A stretch of DNA of 10,256 bases from Smittium mucronatum. Taxonomy: Eukaryota > Kickxellomycota > Harpellomycetes > Harpellales > Legeriomycetaceae. The position numbers and the translations under genes are program-made. The stretch spans positions 1-10,256 of the forward strand of contig LSSL01005150.1 of NCBI GenBank assembly GCA_001953115.1. The letters run 5' to 3'. A model generated the notes under the pieces. That model made no database searches. It saw nothing but the letters and a program-made list of their open reading frames with translations, and was not told the DNA's origin. This document shows positions 1 to 9,428 of the stretch, one piece after another (the stretch's first letter is position 1; every line of letters starts with the position of its first letter).

Positions 1-1400
1 TATTGATAAATAATTATATAAAGATGATAATATCTGAATTTTAATTAATACTTACCTTAATTATATCATTTTTCAGACAAAAAATTTAGTGGATCAAATT
101 TATATTATCACCAAATAATCTTGTGACACCAAAGATTAAATGTATTTTGCTAATAGTTCGACCTACTTATCAATGTCAGTATAAAAATCAATTTAAATGA
201 TACTTGCAGTTATTCCTCCAGCCCCCCATAAAAAATTATTTTAAAATAAATTCAGAATTTTAAAATTAAACTGAAAATTAATTTTTTACATGAAAAGGAA
301 TTTAATTTTGAGGATGAAGAATAAATATTTTTTGTCAAAATTAATTTAATTTTTGATACATTTTAAAGTGAATTTTCGGATTTAAAATCTTACTTATAGA
401 TTAATACCTAACATATAACGTAATTATTCGAGGTTATATTTATATATAGTTTAGAAAAATCTTTTTTTATAAATATAAAATATGAAAAAAAATTCTAAAT
501 AAATAAATAATTGGTGTATTGAAAAATAATAATTAAACTTAAAAAGTTTTAAAATATTAAATTTAATTTAAATCCTTAAAAAAATTATAGTATAATATAT
601 TTAACATTTTTTATAAGAAGTAAATTATCCGCTTTTAATTACAAAATAAAAATTGAATAAAAACTAATATTAAATAAAGCAAATCAGAAATGGGTTTGGA
701 TAAAATTTAAAAAATATAAAAATTATCAGAATTTTAACTTGTAAAAAATCCAAGATAAAAATCTAAAAAATCTATTTTATTAATAATTTTACAAAATAAT
801 TTGAAACCCGAATTCTTTTTAAATTGAACGTTATATAATATGTCATTTCGAAAAAATTCGAAAATTTCAAAATTTTAGCACTAGATAATTAAAATACAAA
901 TTTAAATTTATCAAAAGATATTATGACAAAAATTTAAATAAAAAATTTGTTATTAATTAAAAAGTCTAGTGGTTTGGTATATCAATATATTACTTTTACA
1001 TTAAATAGTTTAAAAAAGTTTAAATTTCTCTACTATACTGAAAATATTATAATAATAATCTATTTTTTTTATGAGATAAATTAAAATTGAATATTTTGTT
1101 GATTTTAGCTTAAATTTTAGAAGAAAAATATAGATTTAGGATACAGTTCATTTATCCTGTATTCAAAATTAAATAATTTTCTATTGTAAAAAACAAAAAT
1201 ATTTCAAAATTAGAAGCACGTTTTATTGCACATATAGGAACCTTATTAAAATTTACATAATTTAAGTTTGAAACTTTTAAATTTAATATGTTTTTTTTTA
1301 AAAAAAAGCTATATATCACAAATTTTTATCAGGGATAATAATTATACATTTTTTTCATTATAAATTCATTATAAGATTATCAAAAATATTTTTAAGATTT
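1..1400. other. AT-rich non-coding stretch
   Basis: I see no gene here. The sequence is mostly A and T runs, for example only 4 G+C in the 60 bases from 541. A six-C run stands out at 222-227. On the minus strand a good splice-donor-like string (AAG|GTAAGT) ends at 50, but the bases before it (56-240, read on the minus strand) contain stops in all frames, so I do not call an exon. On the plus strand a TTTTTCAG at 68-75 resembles a splice acceptor, but T-rich DNA produces such strings often. Confidence 0.6.
1138..1164. repeat. small inverted repeat with two alternative pairings
   Basis: GGATACAG (1139-1146) can pair with CTGTATTC (1157-1164), with one G-T pair and a 10-base loop. Alternatively AGGATA (1138-1143) pairs perfectly with TATCCT (1153-1158). 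It lies in non-coding AT-rich DNA with no gene beside it. Short stems like this also arise by chance. Confidence 0.35.
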
Positions 1401-1404
1401 TATT
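1399..1404 (-). promoter_or_regulatory. possible polyadenylation hexamer AATAAA
   Basis: On the minus strand AATAAA lies about 32 bases after the TGA (1438-1436) that closes the open stretch 1657-1436. The distance would suit a 3' end signal. However, the hexamer is very frequent in DNA of this composition, so this only supports the gene model if that stretch is a true last exon. Confidence 0.15.
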
Positions 1405-1435
1405 TTAAACTAGCTTATTATTTGAATCTTACGGT

Positions 1436-1657
1436 TCAGAAATTATAAAAAATGGTGGCTTTGAGCAAAAATTTATCATATATATATATATATGTTGTAA
1501 TTTTTGCTAATCTGATGGTGTTATTAATACTGGGTTCGGTTTTTTTATTGGGGGCTTCAATATCATAATGCTCTCCTGAGTCTTCTTTCTTGGGCGTAAG
1601 GATCTTATGGGAATTTGACTTGTGAATGACTTTAAAGTTAAGATTCAAAGTGTTGAC
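1436..1657 (-). CDS. candidate exon, unknown polar protein fragment
   Basis: The frame is open from just after TAA (1660-1658) to TGA (1438-1436), 73 codons, with no ATG, so it can only be an exon or a chance frame. The first 50 or so residues are polar and charged (segments such as ILTPKKEDSGEHYDIEAP and NKKTEPSINNT) and resemble a disordered protein region. Their codons end in G or C in 21 of 49 cases, in a region of otherwise about 17% G+C. A minus-strand AG at 1659-1658 could be a splice acceptor; in-frame AAG codons further in are others. The last third is suspect: an (AT)8 run is read as TYIYIY and no good donor comes before it. The plus strand over the same bases has only short hydrophobic frames. 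I recognise no family. It lies downstream, in the same direction, of the open stretches at 2408-1907, so it may be their next exon. Confidence 0.3.
   Translation of the reverse strand, partial: VNTLNLNFKVIHKSNSHKILTPKKEDSGEHYDIEAPNKKTEPSINNTIRLAKITTYIYIYDKFLLKATIFYNF
1478..1493. repeat. (AT)8 microsatellite
   Basis: Sixteen bases of perfect AT alternation lie inside the minus-strand open stretch 1657-1436. The run suggests that the 3' part of that stretch is intron or untranslated DNA, not protein-coding. Confidence 0.85.
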
Positions 1658-1906
1658 TTATAATGATAATAGTGAATATTTATTTTTCTATGTATATAAT
1701 TTTTATGTTTATTTTTATGCTTTTTATATTTATTTTTTTCCGTTCAGTGGATATAAAATGCCATATTTATAATATGTTTATTATAAACCGAAATTTATTC
1801 TTTTATTGTCAAAATTTAAATTAAAAGATGAAAATTGAGATCGATTCAAAAGAGTTCAATTCCAAATTACAAACTATAATGGGTAGATGTATGTATAATT
1901 TCCTAG

Positions 1907-1954
1907 TTATTCTAGATTCATTGATTCTGTATCTTCCATGCCTTCACATTCTTT
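1907..1954 (-). CDS. candidate terminal exon, 15 residues
   Basis: Reading down from 1954, directly after a minus-strand acceptor-like string (ATCATTTCAG, ending at 1955), the frame gives KECEGMEDTESMNLE and then TAA at 1909-1907. This acidic tail has the look of a protein C-terminus. The reading phase fits a splice from a possible donor at 2103-2102 (CCT|GTAAAA), which would close the better-supported stretch at 2226-2104 with an intron of about 148 bases. As an alternative, the same frame is open without splicing from 2071. That version contains a hydrophobic segment (NFYFVICFFSFLYILILSF) before the acidic tail, so a membrane-anchored reading is possible, though T-rich DNA read as F and L is the more likely cause. 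I recognise no family. Confidence 0.28.
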   Translation of the reverse strand, partial: KECEGMEDTESMNLE

Positions 1955-2043
1955 CTGAAATGATAGTATTAATATATAAAGAAAAGAAAAAAAACATATA
2001 ACGAAATAAAAGTTCCCTAGCGCGTTTTTTAAGCCTTTATATT

Positions 2044-2226
2044 CTAAAGATTTGAAAACAAATAATAGATATCATCTTTATTTGCTATATTTTTTCTTTT
2101 TACAGGATGTTCTTTGTTACTTAGTGCGGTGCTTTCTATTATCAATTTAAATACTTTATCCCAGTTGGGGATATAATTGGTCACCATTAATTGGTCGTGT
2201 AAAAGATAAGAAATCACTTTCTGCTC
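2044..2226 (-). CDS. candidate exon, unknown protein (best coding signal of the window)
   Basis: The frame is open for 60 codons between TAA (2229-2227) and TAG (2046-2044). The first 41 codons look convincing: VISYLLHDQLMVTNYIPNWD is followed by KVFKLIIESTALSNKEHP, a mix of amphipathic helix-like and polar residues with Trp and Pro. G+C by codon position over these 41 codons is about 41, 22 and 39%, with position 2 lowest, as in genuine coding DNA. After residue 41 the codons become A-rich (PVKRKNIANKDD), which suggests a splice at CCT|GTAAAA (2104/2103). The acceptor could be GAGCAG (2226-2221), making the exon 2220-2104. The overlapping plus strand has a tempting TTTTTACAG acceptor at 2097-2105, but its frames close after at most 22 codons. 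I recognise no family. It could be an exon of a live gene or a fragment of a decayed element. Confidence 0.38.
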   Translation of the reverse strand, partial: EQKVISYLLHDQLMVTNYIPNWDKVFKLIIESTALSNKEHPVKRKNIANKDDIYYLFSNL

Positions 2227-2325
2227 TTACACTCCTACAAATATATTCGAATAATATCCTCGAATGTCAGAATTATCACTAAAAAATAAAAAACTAATAC
2301 CATTATCAGTATTTAAAGAAATATA
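2227..2325 (-). CDS. candidate coding fragment in frame with the next one, separated by TAA
   Basis: This stretch of 32 codons runs from just after TAA (2328-2326) to TAA (2229-2227) and includes DNSDIRGYYSNIFVGV. It is in the same frame as the 2226-2044 stretch, so a single in-frame TAA separates two protein-like segments. A T-rich acceptor (TTTTTTATTTTTTAG) ends at 2277, and a donor-like GTGTAAGAG (GT|GTAAGA) sits right at the TAA. The segment could therefore be a small internal exon of about 50 bases whose apparent stop lies in an intron. A nonsense mutation in a decayed gene explains it equally well. It has no recognised family. Confidence 0.22.
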   Translation of the reverse strand, partial: YISLNTDNGISFLFFSDNSDIRGYYSNIFVGV

Positions 2326-2408
2326 TTACTAATAATTGTATAAACTTTATCATTATTAGTCATATTGTATTTTGAGAGTGGCAGTTTTATCAATTTTCCC
2401 AATCCGTA
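2313..2408 (-). CDS. candidate upstream coding fragment
   Basis: The frame is open for 31 codons after TGA (2411-2409) and ends at TAA (2315-2313). It reads LGKLIKLPLSKYNMTNNDKV and then YTIIS, with an internal ATG at position 16. A possible donor (A|GTAATA, GT at 2329-2328) and the T-rich acceptor ending at 2277 would define a short intron of about 51 bases, but the joined phase meets a stop 14 codons later. The splice model is thus unresolved. It is the most upstream protein-like piece of the minus-strand cluster. Above 2460 I found no further exon. Confidence 0.18.
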   Translation of the reverse strand, partial: YGLGKLIKLPLSKYNMTNNDKVYTIISNIFL

Positions 2409-4502
2409 TCATTTACGAATAAAAATATGTCAATTAGTTAATTCGGTATACTTATAAGAAAAATTTTATTTCGTTAAATACAAAAATATCAATAAAATAA
2501 TATTCAGGATACATTTATTCTTGAAATAAATTGTCCATAGTCTCTATTTAAAACAAAAAATAACAATTTTATATGCGTATTCTTCATGAACATCAAAAAT
2601 ACTCAATAATTATAAAAATTGATTTTTAAAAAAAACAAGTAAATATTCAAAAGTGTTTAAATCCAAAAAATCATATCATATATAATTATTTTTTGTAATA
2701 ATATTTTTTATTTAATTTTTTTTTAAAAAAATCAAATATATAAAATGCTCTACATTAAATTTAATGAAAAATATCTTAATATAAGCTTTGAAAACTCTGA
2801 AAGTTTTCGGAACTTCATAGAAATCTAAAAAAAAAATCAATAAGTTTATTTTATTTTTTTTTCGAGATAAATACTAAAAAAAATAGTAGTCTCCACCCAA
2901 ATAATATAAAGTATTCAAAAAAACAAAATTATGATGTATAAATAAAATCAAATAAGACAATAGCAGTCGAATCATCTCATTTTTTTCTTAAATGTTTAAT
3001 AGAATTTTAAATACCATTTACATATTGCCGAGTTTGAGAACCTAAATCAATAAATAGATAAAATAGTTATTTTTATCAAGATAATCTCACTAAAATTAAA
3101 TCCTTTTGATAAAAAAAAAAGTGAAAAAATATTTATACATTTTGAGCAACTTTTATTGAATAATAATTTATATGGTATTTACCAATTGAAAATTTCACTG
3201 TGCTAATTCAAAACAAAAAAACTTAAAAATTAGTTTATTTAAATGGTGTGGTAGGACTTATATATTTCAAATATATAAAACATGTAGTTTATTGATGAAA
3301 ATAAATAAATATAACTTATTAAAATATTAAAATGAGTTATAATTGAGAAATCAAACTTTTAATAGACTAATTATTTGAGATTTATGCTTTCAGTAAAAGA
3401 AAACTTGATAAATTTTACCAAGTAAATTATGACGGATATATAGGCAGAATGACCATAATTAATATAATTTGACCAAAAAAAATATATGATAAAGGATAAA
3501 AAACTATCGAAAATTGAAACGAAATATTATAAAAGTGAAATAAATTTAGATTCAATATATCTTTGTTAATCATAATTATATCAGTTATGGTTTTTTTATT
3601 TAACTTTTTTGGACTTTCAAATATGATTTTTAAGATTTAGAAGAAAAAGATATTCTTATAAGATAGAAAAAATTTCTTAAAATTTCTAAGATGCATTTTT
3701 GTACATTTTTATAGCTTAAAAAATACTATCGATAACTCCAAATATTTAAATTTGTATTATTCAAAAAAAATCGTCAATATAATATTAAATTAAAATATGA
3801 TTCTCAGCTTTTCAATAAATAAGTGCAAAAATCTTGATAATAATCCAAAATTTAACTGAAAATTGATTCAAATTTATTATAATTTTTAATTTAATAGAAG
3901 TGGGTGTAAATTCTTATTAAAAAACTACTAGATGGATCTTCAAGCATGACTAAATAAAAATTGGTCTCTTTATAATTTGATTTAATCTTCAAAGTGAATA
4001 TACATTTTCATGAACGGTTTCATTTATAGAATTAATTATATTAAAATATTAAAAAAATTTAAAAAGCTTTCTTTTTACAAAACTCATAATAAAAATCGAC
4101 TTCTTAATAATGAATCAAATCTATCATAGTTTTAATGAATCATTTTTAATTGAAAATTATTTTTCTTAAATTTCAGTTTATTTCATACTTGTGACTTTTA
4201 AGTTATATAAAAATGAAAATTAATGTTTGATAGTTTATAAAAATATTATCATTCTTTTAAAAATCAGCTAATAAATTAAAATTTAGATCTATATATGAAT
4301 ACACAAAATATTTCATAACTGTATAATTTTTAAAAGGTTATTTTCAAAATCGAAAATTTTTACATCTTTTTATTATTTAAAACCTTAATAATTTTAATAT
4401 ATCTATCAACATATAATTCAAATAATATTAAGAGTTCATAAGTTTAATATTCTATATTCATTTAACTTTCACAAAAATATCATATCAAAAAGTTAAGTAA
4501 TT

Positions 4503-4520
4503 TTTTTATCGTTTTTATCG
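4503..4520. repeat. tandem 9-mer, two copies
   Basis: TTTTTATCG occurs twice head to tail, followed by TTTTTGG. It looks like a slippage product in T-rich DNA. Confidence 0.7.
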
Positions 4521-4812
4521 TTTTTGGTATTTTTTTATTCCTCTGATTAATAATACAACCATTTTTGATTTTGTGAAGTAAATGAATTAAAAATTATAAA
4601 TAAGTGGAATCAATTAAACTGAAAACTCAAAAAAAATCAACACACATTCCTAAAGATTTAATACAATTATTTGGTGTGCCAAAAAGTAAAATTATGATTT
4701 CAAAAAAATATTTTAATAAAAAAACTTATAATAATATTAAAAATACAGAATTTTGAATATGCAAGATATAAATTTTATGATTATTAAACTCTGGTATTAA
4801 ATTGAACAAAAA

Positions 4813-4827
4813 TTTTTTTTTTTTTTT
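4813..4827. repeat. T15 homopolymer
   Basis: Fifteen uninterrupted T residues form the longest single-base run in the window. Such runs are prone to length error in assemblies. On the minus strand it is an A15 and could be a retroposed poly(A) tail, but nothing upstream supports that. Confidence 0.85.
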
Positions 4828-5123
4828 AATCATTAATTATTCAATCGAATAAAACATGCAAGAAAACCAAATGCCGTATTTACAAAAATAACTGTCAAAA
4901 AAATATTGGACCTATATTTGTTTATTTTTGGGAAATTTTAGATGAAGATGTGCTGAGCGAAATAAGTTTTTTATTATACGTATTGTTTATTTGATGAATT
5001 CCATATTTCAAGTGAACCATGTAATATTTCAGGTAATTTTCTATATTTATAAATTATTAGGCAGGAAAATAAATTTTTGGATTAATATTTTAAAATAAAC
5101 CTGAATTAAATAGTAAATTCTTG

Positions 5124-5136
5124 ATATATATATATA
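5124..5136. repeat. short AT microsatellite
   Basis: Thirteen bases of alternating A and T occur in non-coding AT-rich sequence. A shorter one lies at 7211-7219. Confidence 0.75.
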
Positions 5137-7115
5137 ACACCTTAAAATGTTTAAATAGCCTTTTTCATTTTTAGATACTAAATTAATCATCAATGAACGA
5201 TGGTCTTTTCAACATTTGACTATTTATACATAATAATGTCTAAAAATTTAAATTTATAAAAAGTATTCCGTTTTTTTGAAAATTAATAAATTAAGATTAT
5301 GTAAAAATTTAAATTCTAATAAATACTTAATTTAAAGAATTTAATTTAATTATTTTTATAGGCTTAGTCTAAGAAAACACATTTAAAAAAGTAAAAAATA
5401 AATTCAATATTTCAAAAAAAATATATTCTAAAAAGGTTCAATCAATATATAATATTAAGTTTTGAATCTGATATAAACCATTAAAAATTTAAACTTATGA
5501 AGAAATATACTCTTACAATATTTTCGGCTGTAATCAATTTTAATAAAACTATAAGAAGATTATAAAAATTATATCAAATTAAAAAATTGTTAGACTAAAA
5601 AAATTATAGAACCCTTTTATATACTTTAAAGAATGTAGTTATTAAAATCTTATATATCTAAAAGGAATCAAAGTTATCGTGAAATTATTGTTGAATTAAA
5701 AAAATATTTGAAAATATAAGTTCTATTTTGTTAAAATTTTCTAAAAAAACTAAGATGATTATAAAAATTGTAAAGAAAAAAATCATAAAACTTTTAATAT
5801 GATTTTGAGCGAGCTTAAAATATTTTAAAAAAAATACAAGTTAAAAAATAATACAACTCAAAATATTTTTGAATTAAATCTTGATTTCATATATTGAAAT
5901 TTTTTAATAAATAAGTTATTTTTTGTCAATAATTCAAAGAAATTTAGATTTTATAATCAGTATTGAATATAATATAAACATACACATATCATAAAATCAG
6001 TTTTCCGATATTAGGTCACTTTTTACTTCAAAAAATAATCATTTTCTGGTAAAATAAAGATAGCAAATTGACAGCTATATTTTGAAGTTTATTATAAATT
6101 AAAGTGAGGTTACTCGATAAAGGTATGAAATTACTTATATCAAACACTTAATCTATATTAGCACCAAAAGATTATACAAAATTATAAAAAACTAAGTTAT
6201 GATTCCAAAAATAAATTTAAAATATCATATAGGAACCAAAATTAACAGTATGATAATCCGAATATATTCTATTTTGAGTCAGAGTCTAAAAAATTGAGAA
6301 ATTTTTAATTTTCATTGAATTTTTAATCAAAAAATTTGAATGGTTTAAAAGAATTTTCTTGAAATTAGAACACAAAAACAAAAACATCATTTTATAGGAT
6401 ATTTTGGCAATAGGAGTACCAAAAAAAACTTTCCAATAAAAAAATCATTTTGAGGTTTATATTTATAATATAAAAAAGTTAAATTTTAATAGGAAAAAAT
6501 TAAATGGTTTGAAATATAAAAAAATCCGATTTTAAAATTGATTTTCTGGTGTTAACGATAACTAATATAAAATTTGATATTGATGTATTAAAGAAAACAA
6601 AAACTTTAGATTCTATAAAATTGGATTCAAATCCGTAATTTAATCGGTTGTTAAACTGAGAAATTATAATTTCAATAATTTAAATTAACTTTTCATACTA
6701 TTTTAATTTTCCTTAGAACAATTAGAAAAATATAACAAAGTTTTTTAAAGACTTATAATGCTTATTTATTCATCTTTAAAAAATTAAAAAACTATAATAC
6801 ACATATTTTTTTTCTTCGAAATAAATAGGCTTTACTTTATTAAAAACCATTGAATTTTTTTTAAAAAAAAAATAAAGCCAAAATTATCAAAGAGAATCAT
6901 AATAATCTTATTTTATAATAATTGTATCATTTTTTGTAGATTTAATTTTAATACGTAGTTTTATATAACAAATAATATATTTTTAGGCTCGTTACATAAA
7001 TAGATTAAACTCTAAAAAACTTTTTTGAGTGTAAGATAGTGTGTAATTATAAAACACTGAATTTTTGGCTTTTTAATGTAAAGGAGGAATAAAAATTTAA
7101 ATTAAATTAAGTTAA

Positions 7116-7123
7116 GCGTACGC
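7116..7123. repeat. GCGTACGC palindrome
   Basis: This perfect 8-base palindrome made of six G/C and two A/T bases stands alone in DNA that is over 80% A+T. No repeat partner or gene was found beside it. Confidence 0.5.
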
Positions 7124-8372
7124 AAAATAGATAATATTTATTAATAAATCCGTCAAATTAGAATTAAGGTTTAATGATAGTGATTTTTATCTTATATTTG
7201 CAAAAAAAAATATATATATTAATTATATCAAACCAAAAAGGGTTTACTATTCTAAATTCTACCTATTTGCCATTAAAAAAAATTTAAAAAAAAGATTTAT
7301 AGATAAAGAATAAAAATTGAATTTTTTTATTTTTAACTTTTGTTGCAAAAAAATACTAATTAAAACTAAAATTTAAACCTAATAAAAAAAATCTCGCATT
7401 GATTATTTAAGATAGGTTATTGAATATCCATTTATTGATGCGATATAAGTTTATTAATTTAAAGAAATAACAAATTTCTAACTTATTTAATTAAAAAAAA
7501 ATCTGAAAAAATATATAATTGTAAACAGGCATTTAAATATTACATAAAATAATGAGAGAAAAAACGGCTAGCATCTAACACCAAATGTTTTTATTTATAA
7601 AAAAAGGTATAGAACACTAATATTTAAACTAATTTTTTAATATCGAGATATGGTTTAGAAATACATAAATGTGTTGGTTTATTAAATTAATTAAACTTGA
7701 AACAATATATAATTCTCCAGATTTTTATTGAAGGGAGGGGGAGTTATTACTAGAGTTAAAAAATTTTATTGATAAAGAATTTCGATGATAAGTTGAAGAT
7801 TTTGAGATTATAATATACAATCTCATTTTTGTTGAATATAGTTGAGGATCATATAAAACTTTAACCCTGGTTTTTAAGCTAATTTTCTATTTTCCCTTTT
7901 TGAATAAATTAAAATCCATCAAAAAAATATCTTATTTAATTTTCCTAATGTCAAAAACAGAAAAAAAGTAATTAAATATAATTTGTATTATTAAAAAAAA
8001 ATTAAAGCAATTATATGTCCAACATTTATTCATAGTAAAATAGACTGATCAAAAGAATTTTTGTTGGGTAAGCACCAAAAAAAAGAAAAAATCTATTAAT
8101 ATTTTTTAATCCTTTCAAAACTAGAAAAAAAAATTTAATGCCGAAAAAAAACTGAAAAATGAGTTAAGATATTTACCAAATTGAGCGATAAAGAAGAAGT
8201 AATGTTATTCTAGAATTTTCTATATTTTAACCAGCTATTTAATTGTATATTATATAAGAAAATGAAACTCTTATACTTTCTAATAATAATTATACTAAAA
8301 AAAAAAAAGATATTGGATTTATAGGTAGTATATTCGCTCCTCATGTAGCTAATTTTTGATCTTTGATAAATC

Positions 8373-8410
8373 AGCCCCAACCCTAATAACCATTTTAAGG
8401 ACAGGGGGCT
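8373..8410. repeat. inverted repeat AGCCCC / GGGGCT
   Basis: AGCCCC at 8373-8378 and GGGGCT at 8405-8410 can pair across 26 bases. This marks the left edge of the less AT-rich domain. The right arm belongs to the 12-base repeat AGGGGGCTATAT that recurs at 9533. Confidence 0.4.
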
Positions 8411-8414
8411 ATAT
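8403..8414 (+). repeat. 12-base direct repeat, copy 1 (AGGGGGCTATAT)
   Basis: It is identical to 9533-9544. The flanks differ on both sides (ACA before and TTTTC after here; TTT before and GCAGC after there). An exact 12-mer with five consecutive G in DNA this poor in G is unlikely by chance, so this may be the remnant of a repeat family. Confidence 0.5.
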
Positions 8415-8486
8415 TTTCTATAAATAAATTATATCTCATACTACAAATAATAGTCAAAAAAATTTCTTATTATAAGTAGATTTTTT

Positions 8487-8633
8487 TTAATTTTTGTAAA
8501 AAGTTATAACATAATAAAAAAAATTGAATTTTTTTGAAAATTTCGCTACCAGTTTCCCTTGTGCATCTCCTAAAAATCCATAGTTCGAAGAAACTGATAC
8601 AAGGTTCCTGTTAAGTAACATAATCTCCGATTC
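8487..8633 (-). CDS. low-confidence open reading stretch, possible repeat remnant
   Basis: The frame is open for 48 codons between TAA (8636-8634) and TAA (8489-8487), with an ATG at codon 5. The first 31 codons (MLLNRNLVSVSSNYGF, then LGDAQGKLVAK) show a coding-like G+C pattern by codon position, about 48, 32 and 35%. After that the frame runs into A/T-rich DNA (FSKKFNFFYYVITF). The other two minus frames are also partly open over the same bases, which weakens the case. I recognise no family. It could be a fragment of a decayed mobile element or a chance frame in GC-richer DNA. Confidence 0.15.
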   Translation of the reverse strand, partial: ESEIMLLNRNLVSVSSNYGFLGDAQGKLVAKFSKKFNFFYYVITFYKN

Positions 8634-8710
8634 TTAACACCCCATTCACGCGATGTAAATATAAAAATTGGCTTTTAATGCACAAATTTATAATAGTATT
8701 GTATGCTTTG

Positions 8711-8724
8711 AGCTTAATTAAGCT
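8711..8724. repeat. 14-base perfect palindrome AGCTTAATTAAGCT
   Basis: The 14 bases are self-complementary with no loop. The core TTAATTAA is common in AT-rich DNA, while the AGC/GCT ends add some weight. A dimeric DNA-binding site is conceivable, but no gene start is visible nearby. Confidence 0.5.
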
Positions 8725-8797
8725 ATTTTAGTCCCCTCCCCACCAAGGAGTTTTCCAAATATCACCTACCGGAATTTATTGAAAAAAAAAAGGTAAA

Positions 8798-8808
8798 TCT
8801 CGATGTTC
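8798..8808 (+). repeat. 11-base direct repeat TCTCGATGTTC, copy 1
   Basis: The same 11 bases recur at 9003-9013, 205 bases downstream. Both lie near a TTTACC or GGTAAA string, which is on opposite strands in the two copies. It may be the trace of an internally repetitive element. Confidence 0.45.
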
Positions 8809-9002
8809 AGAGATGATAGGTGCATGTACCAACTGGTGGATAAAATATTTCCCAAAAATTCCCCACTTTTTATAATTCGATAAGATCCATTTAGCTGTTT
8901 CATGTGCGCTGATTTTGAATAAGGGGGATTTTTTTAGTATTTATACCTATAAATTCATATTTTATGATGATTGGGAGCTCCAGAAAGTTCTAATTTACCT
9001 TT

Positions 9003-9013
9003 TCTCGATGTTC
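9003..9013 (+). repeat. 11-base direct repeat TCTCGATGTTC, copy 2
   Basis: It is identical to 8798-8808. Flanking bases diverge within two positions after the repeat. Confidence 0.45.
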
Positions 9014-9083
9014 TGTAAACCAGGTATCAAGTCCATATGCAAAATCCAAATATTTATATAATAATAATCGCCACATATTTTTC

Positions 9084-9099
9084 AGAGCACAGAGCACAG
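9084..9099 (+). repeat. tandem 7-mer AGAGCAC, 2.3 copies
   Basis: AGAGCAC occurs at 9084-9090 and 9091-9097, followed by AG. It is a minor tandem duplication. The preceding TTTTTC makes the first AG resemble a splice acceptor, but no exon follows. Confidence 0.65.
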
Positions 9100-9201
9100 A
9101 TTGTCAGTGATTTTTGATATTTAATTATTTTTTTTTCGAATATAGTACTGGTGGTTTCAACTTTTGAGTTTAAATTAAAAAAAAATTATTATCCACTTTG
9201 A

Positions 9202-9351
9202 ACTGCAGTATACCTAAATGTCAACTCTGACCGTAATCGGCGATTTTATGAAATCAGAAACCTAAACTTAAGGTTGGCCACGTATGATATGCAATCTCTT
9301 AATAGAGAAAATTTAAGAGAAATATTTTATCCTCAGGTTGGCTTGGACTAG
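9202..9351 (+). CDS. low-confidence open reading stretch, 49 residues
   Basis: The frame is open from just after TGA (9199-9201) to TAG (9349-9351). It reads AVYLNVNSDRNRRFYEIRNL and then NLRLATYDMQSLNRENLREI, rich in Arg, Asn and Leu. G+C by codon position is about 43, 31 and 35%, a coding-like pattern. No initiator ATG lies near the start. The domain's composition allows several frames of this length by chance, and an inverted repeat (9295-9320) lies inside it. I recognise no family. Confidence 0.15.
   Translation, partial: TAVYLNVNSDRNRRFYEIRNLNLRLATYDMQSLNRENLREIFYPQVGLD
9295..9320. repeat. perfect 8-base stem with 10-base loop
   Basis: TCTCTTAA (9295-9302) is the exact reverse complement of TTAAGAGA (9313-9320). 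The loop itself contains AGAGA, so alternative pairings exist. No T-run follows, so it is not a Pol III or bacterial-type terminator. Confidence 0.55.
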
Positions 9352-9428
9352 TTTCATAGCAGCAGTCTTAAAGAAATTAGTAATTAGTCTAATAGATTTG
9401 TTGATTTCGTCTCGGATCGGTTAGTTTC

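Larger units (their letters stand above)
2460..8330. other. long AT-rich non-coding region
   Basis: I see no gene in this 5.9 kb. Most 60-base lines hold 4 to 16 G+C, and open frames are no longer than expected by chance for this composition. The longest I followed, about 56 codons on the plus strand ending at a TGA near 4995, begins in A-rich DNA and has the length random AT-rich sequence would give. Two isolated GC-rich spots stand out: GCGTACGC at 7116-7123 and GGGAGGGGG at 7733-7741. The rest is A/T homopolymers and small simple repeats. It could be intergenic DNA or one or more long introns. Confidence 0.6.

Noticed and set aside
150..166. GTTCGAC, similar to a tRNA T-loop or Pol III B box (also near 8583 and 10219)
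   Set aside because: No paired stem flanks it, and no A box or anticodon arm lies at the right distance.
1503..1563. Plus-strand hydrophobic frame (NLMVLLILGSVFLLGASIS) resembling a membrane segment
   Set aside because: It is the shadow of the longer polar minus-strand frame over the same bases and closes after about 20 codons.
2097..2174. Plus-strand acceptor TTTTTACAG with a 22-codon frame after it
   Set aside because: T-rich DNA makes acceptor look-alikes common. The minus strand over these bases has a longer and better patterned frame.
4832..4994. About 56-codon plus-strand open stretch ending in a Leu/Phe-rich tail (FVYFWEILDEDVLSEISF)
   Set aside because: At about 82% A+T, several frames of this length are expected by chance in the window. 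The 5' half is A-run sequence read as Lys and Asn, and there is no start context.
7079..7090. AAAGGAGG, like a bacterial ribosome binding site
   Set aside because: No start codon with an open frame follows within a usable distance, and the window has no bacterial gene organisation.
7733..7741. GGGAGGGGG as a possible G-quadruplex
   Set aside because: There are only two G runs; four are needed nearby.
1..8330. Possible nuclear copy of mitochondrial DNA or other AT-rich organelle DNA
   Set aside because: No fragment resembling mitochondrial proteins, rRNA or tRNA was seen. High A+T alone is not evidence.
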